From NCBI GenBank assembly GCA_021792485.1, contig JAJYUO010000013.1, positions 1-13,829 on the forward strand: a DNA stretch of 13,829 nucleotides, given 5' to 3'. The notes under the pieces were generated by a model. It saw only the letters and a list, made by a program, of their open reading frames with translations, searched no databases and was not told the origin of the DNA. The stretch is from Thermoplasmata archaeon. GTDB taxonomy: Archaea > Thermoplasmatota > Thermoplasmata > Lutacidiplasmatales > UBA184. Positions 12,320 through 13,829 of the stretch are shown piece by piece. The position numbers and the translations under genes were made by a program. How positions within the stretch are numbered: position 1 is the first letter of the stretch; the number at the start of each line of letters is the position of its first letter.

Positions 12320-12908
12320 GTTCGGCCGAGCGATTTCGCGGGCTCGGAGAGCCGACGAACGACTCGCCTGGTTCGGTGCCCTCCTTCGGAAGGAGGCCGG
12401 ACGGGACGTCGAGATCGTGGGAGGATCCGCGATTGAGATTTACCTTTCCTCGGATGCCTATGTGTCGCAAGATGTGGATCTGGTCGGGAGCCGGTCGCGA
12501 ATCGAGGATGCTCTGCGACGATGGCGCTTCACTACCGTAACGGGAAGGAGTCACCGACTCTACTGGACTCACCGGTCCGTGGGCCTCGTGGATATCGTAG
12601 GGGCCGCCGATAGGTCAGGACTCTCTCCCCGGCGTATGCGGACACCCTACGGAGAGCTCCTCCTGAGCGCCCCGGAACCTCTGGTTATCCGTCGATTGGT
12701 ACGCGCCGAGAGGGAGGCCGAGCGGGAACTCTTCCGTCAGGCGGTAGAACTCGCTCGCCTAGGAGACCTCGATTGGGAGTACCTGGAAAGCGAGGCAGGC
12801 TACGAGAAGGTTGAGGCCGGACTGCGTCGCCTTCGTAAGGTAGTTTCTGGATTGTCAAGCGGAACCGCTCGCCGACCGTCGCTCGTGAAACCAAATAGCG
12901 GAGCGTAA
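12306..12908 (+). CDS. Nucleotidyltransferase-fold protein, candidate toxin (AbiEii / DUF6036-like)
   Basis: A 200-residue protein with the minimal NTase signature: VGGSAIEIY (GGS at 39–41), then VSQDVDLV (D56 and D58), and a third acidic residue, D96, in LVDIVG. These three carboxylates are the metal site of the superfamily. The second half is helical (APEPLVIRRLVRAEREAE, 122–139, then FRQAVELARLGDLDWEYLES), as in AbiEii and related proteins. Characterised members (AbiEii, MenT) transfer nucleotides to RNA or protein targets, in some cases the tRNA acceptor end. The ATG at 12306 has GAGGT seven bases upstream inside the wHTH gene; an in-frame ATG at 12282 would add eight residues. It overlaps the wHTH gene by 14 bases. 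All catalytic residues are intact, so the enzyme is probably active. It might instead be a solitary housekeeping NTase, but the partner argues for a TA module. Confidence 0.83.
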   Translation: MDALEFGRAISRARRADERLAWFGALLRKEAGRDVEIVGGSAIEIYLSSDAYVSQDVDLVGSRSRIEDALRRWRFTTVTGRSHRLYWTHRSVGLVDIVGAADRSGLSPRRMRTPYGELLLSAPEPLVIRRLVRAEREAERELFRQAVELARLGDLDWEYLESEAGYEKVEAGLRRLRKVVSGLSSGTARRPSLVKPNSGA

Positions 12909-13083
12909 AGTCCGGTCCGTCGAGAACCGCTATCCGGCTTCAAAGCACCGGTTGAAACTGGCGACGAAGGGAACGGCGCCGAGATCTTAGGCAGCACGTC
13001 GATCCCGGCACTATGGGGCTGTTCCTCCCGGCGGATTGAATCTACCGATATTCTCGGCCCGCAACGGCGCGGCGGCTCTCTCG

Positions 13084-13090
13084 TATAAGA
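13084..13090 (+). promoter_or_regulatory. TATA box of the broken VOC gene
   Basis: TATAAGA is centred about 22 bases before the ATG at 13109, with no ribosome binding site, so it fits a leaderless transcript. The promoter appears intact even though the gene behind it is broken, which suggests recent decay. Confidence 0.6.
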
Positions 13091-13108
13091 CCGGGGCATT
13101 ACGATCGC

Positions 13109-13471
13109 ATGTTTCGGAAGGTCGACTGTGTCCTGCTTCGGATTCCCGATGGAGGCAGGGCTTCGTTTCTATCGCAACCGACTTGGATTGGCGGGGCACG
13201 GCGGAGAGGCAACGCGTCGGTGGCGTTCAAAATGAGTGACGGCGAGACCGAGTTCGTCCTTGTGCAGGAGTCCGGAACTCCGGAGACTGACCTGCTGGTC
13301 GAATCTGCCGATGCCACGGGCCGCGAGTTCGTGGAAGCTGGTGGAACGGTGGTGGTTGCGCCGTTCGATATCCCGATCGGTCGACTGGCGAAGGTACGAG
13401 ATCCATAAGGGAATGAGTTGGCGATCCTGGACATGCCGAAGGCCCCGCTCAAAGCCGACTCCGCGGGCTAG
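13109..13471 (+). pseudogene. Decayed VOC-superfamily (glyoxalase/bleomycin-resistance fold) protein
   Basis: The first 13 residues (MFRKVDCVLLRIP) are a normal VOC start. From about 13149 the family sequence continues in the next frame (MEAGLRFYRNRLGL), then returns to the first frame by about 13225 (SVAFKMSDGETEFVLVQ) and runs well: TDLLVESAD, FVEAGGTVVVAPFDIPIGR, KVRDP. At 13406 a TAA stands exactly where the aromatic residue of the family's DP-(Y/W/F)-GN motif belongs. The same frame then goes on with GNELAILDMPKAPLKAD to a TAG at 13469–13471. The reconstructed length, about 120 residues, is right for the family. So there are two compensating frameshifts plus a nonsense codon. The plain open frame (13109–13408, 99 codons) could be read as a gene but is missing its first helix and its C-terminal strand. 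Assembly error could explain one lesion but hardly all three. Confidence 0.85.
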
Positions 13472-13829
13472 GTCGTTACCAGAACAAGCCGAGCGTCCTA
13501 GCTCATCTGTGGATTCATCGAGTGCAGACCAAGGAGTTCGGTCCTGGTAGAACGGGCCAGGAGAAGAGGCCCGCCCTATTTGGTGACGGGGGGCTTCGAT
13601 TGCGCCAGAAAACGGCGCCTTAACCACGCAAGGCTCGCGATCGTCCGAAACCCTCGGGTCGACGTTTTCGGGCCGGTGATCAACGTGTGGATTACACTCT
13701 GGTGTCTACTTCGACCTCGAAGATTGACGACCGCATCGACCGCACGGCTGGTTCCCGAGAGGAAAGAGTGGGGAAGGGCGGGGCGACCGACATATCCCCC
13801 CGCCGCCGATCGAAAGCAGGATCAGGATC
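13472..13829. other. 358-bp right-hand end, no gene supported
   Basis: I see no convincing gene. Two small inverted repeats occur: GCGCC/GGCGC around a 7-nt loop (13602–13618) and CCGAAA/TTTCGG around 15 bases (13645–13671). A frame open to the window edge starts with GTG at 13702 (reading VSTSTSKIDDRIDRTAGSR) with an A/T-richer patch (GGATTACACT) just before it; it might be the start of a gene that continues outside, but a second frame is open as well and neither can be preferred. Confidence 0.4.

Noticed and set aside
13169..13627. 152-codon minus-strand frame across the VOC pseudogene
   Set aside because: It is antisense to a sequence recognisable as VOC on the plus strand and has no motif of its own.
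10936..13637. 13-base direct repeat CACGCAAGGCTCG at 10936–10948 and 13625–13637
   Set aside because: About one identical 13-mer pair is expected by chance in a window of this size. The flanks show no further similarity, so it is not taken as an element boundary.
13750..13785. GAGAGGAAAGAGTGGGGA, considered as the conserved core of RNase P RNA
   Set aside because: It lacks the GGAAAGUCC consensus and no other RNase P element is present nearby.

Overview
The window looks like archaeal chromosomal DNA of high GC content. The evidence is a Mre11–Rad50 pair, TATA-like boxes about 22–31 bases before several start codons (a leaderless-transcript layout), and GGAG-type ribosome binding sites only where a gene sits inside an operon or behind a leader. 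A Thermoplasmata-like euryarchaeon is my best guess. It rests on gene style and promoter style, not on a marker gene.

Left part (1–8350), housekeeping. On the minus strand, an operon runs leftward: a small proline-rich single-pass membrane protein, then Mre11 (motif III reads GSHD), then the first 132 codons of Rad50, which leaves the window. Divergent from it are a small acidic protein of unknown function and a 14-helix-type MFS exporter. The exporter converges on a membrane pyrophosphatase (hppA), and the two genes share one CTAG as their stop codons. The pyrophosphatase carries the Lys/Thr pair of K+-independent, proton-pumping enzymes. Upstream of it on the same strand is a threonyl-tRNA synthetase of bacterial architecture (TGS, N2 editing domain, class II core, anticodon-binding domain).

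Right part (8351–13829), accessory. The genes are sparser and have longer gaps: an HxlR-family regulator with a 12-bp palindrome just before its start and an in-frame 12-nt tandem duplication in its wing; a roughly 513-residue protein I do not recognise; a 326-bp gap rich in inverted repeats; a small PH-like plus zinc-ribbon protein; a 450-bp gap with hairpins; a two-gene winged-helix plus nucleotidyltransferase cassette that looks like an AbiEi/AbiEii-type toxin–antitoxin module behind an AT-rich promoter; and a broken VOC (glyoxalase-fold) gene. The pseudogene has two compensating frameshifts and a TAA in place of the aromatic residue of its DP-x-GN motif.

The most interesting points are the wHTH–NTase cassette, the membrane protein in the Mre11–Rad50 operon, the inverted-repeat cluster at 10751–10979, and the recently decayed VOC gene. 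I found no tRNA, rRNA, CRISPR array or insertion sequence.
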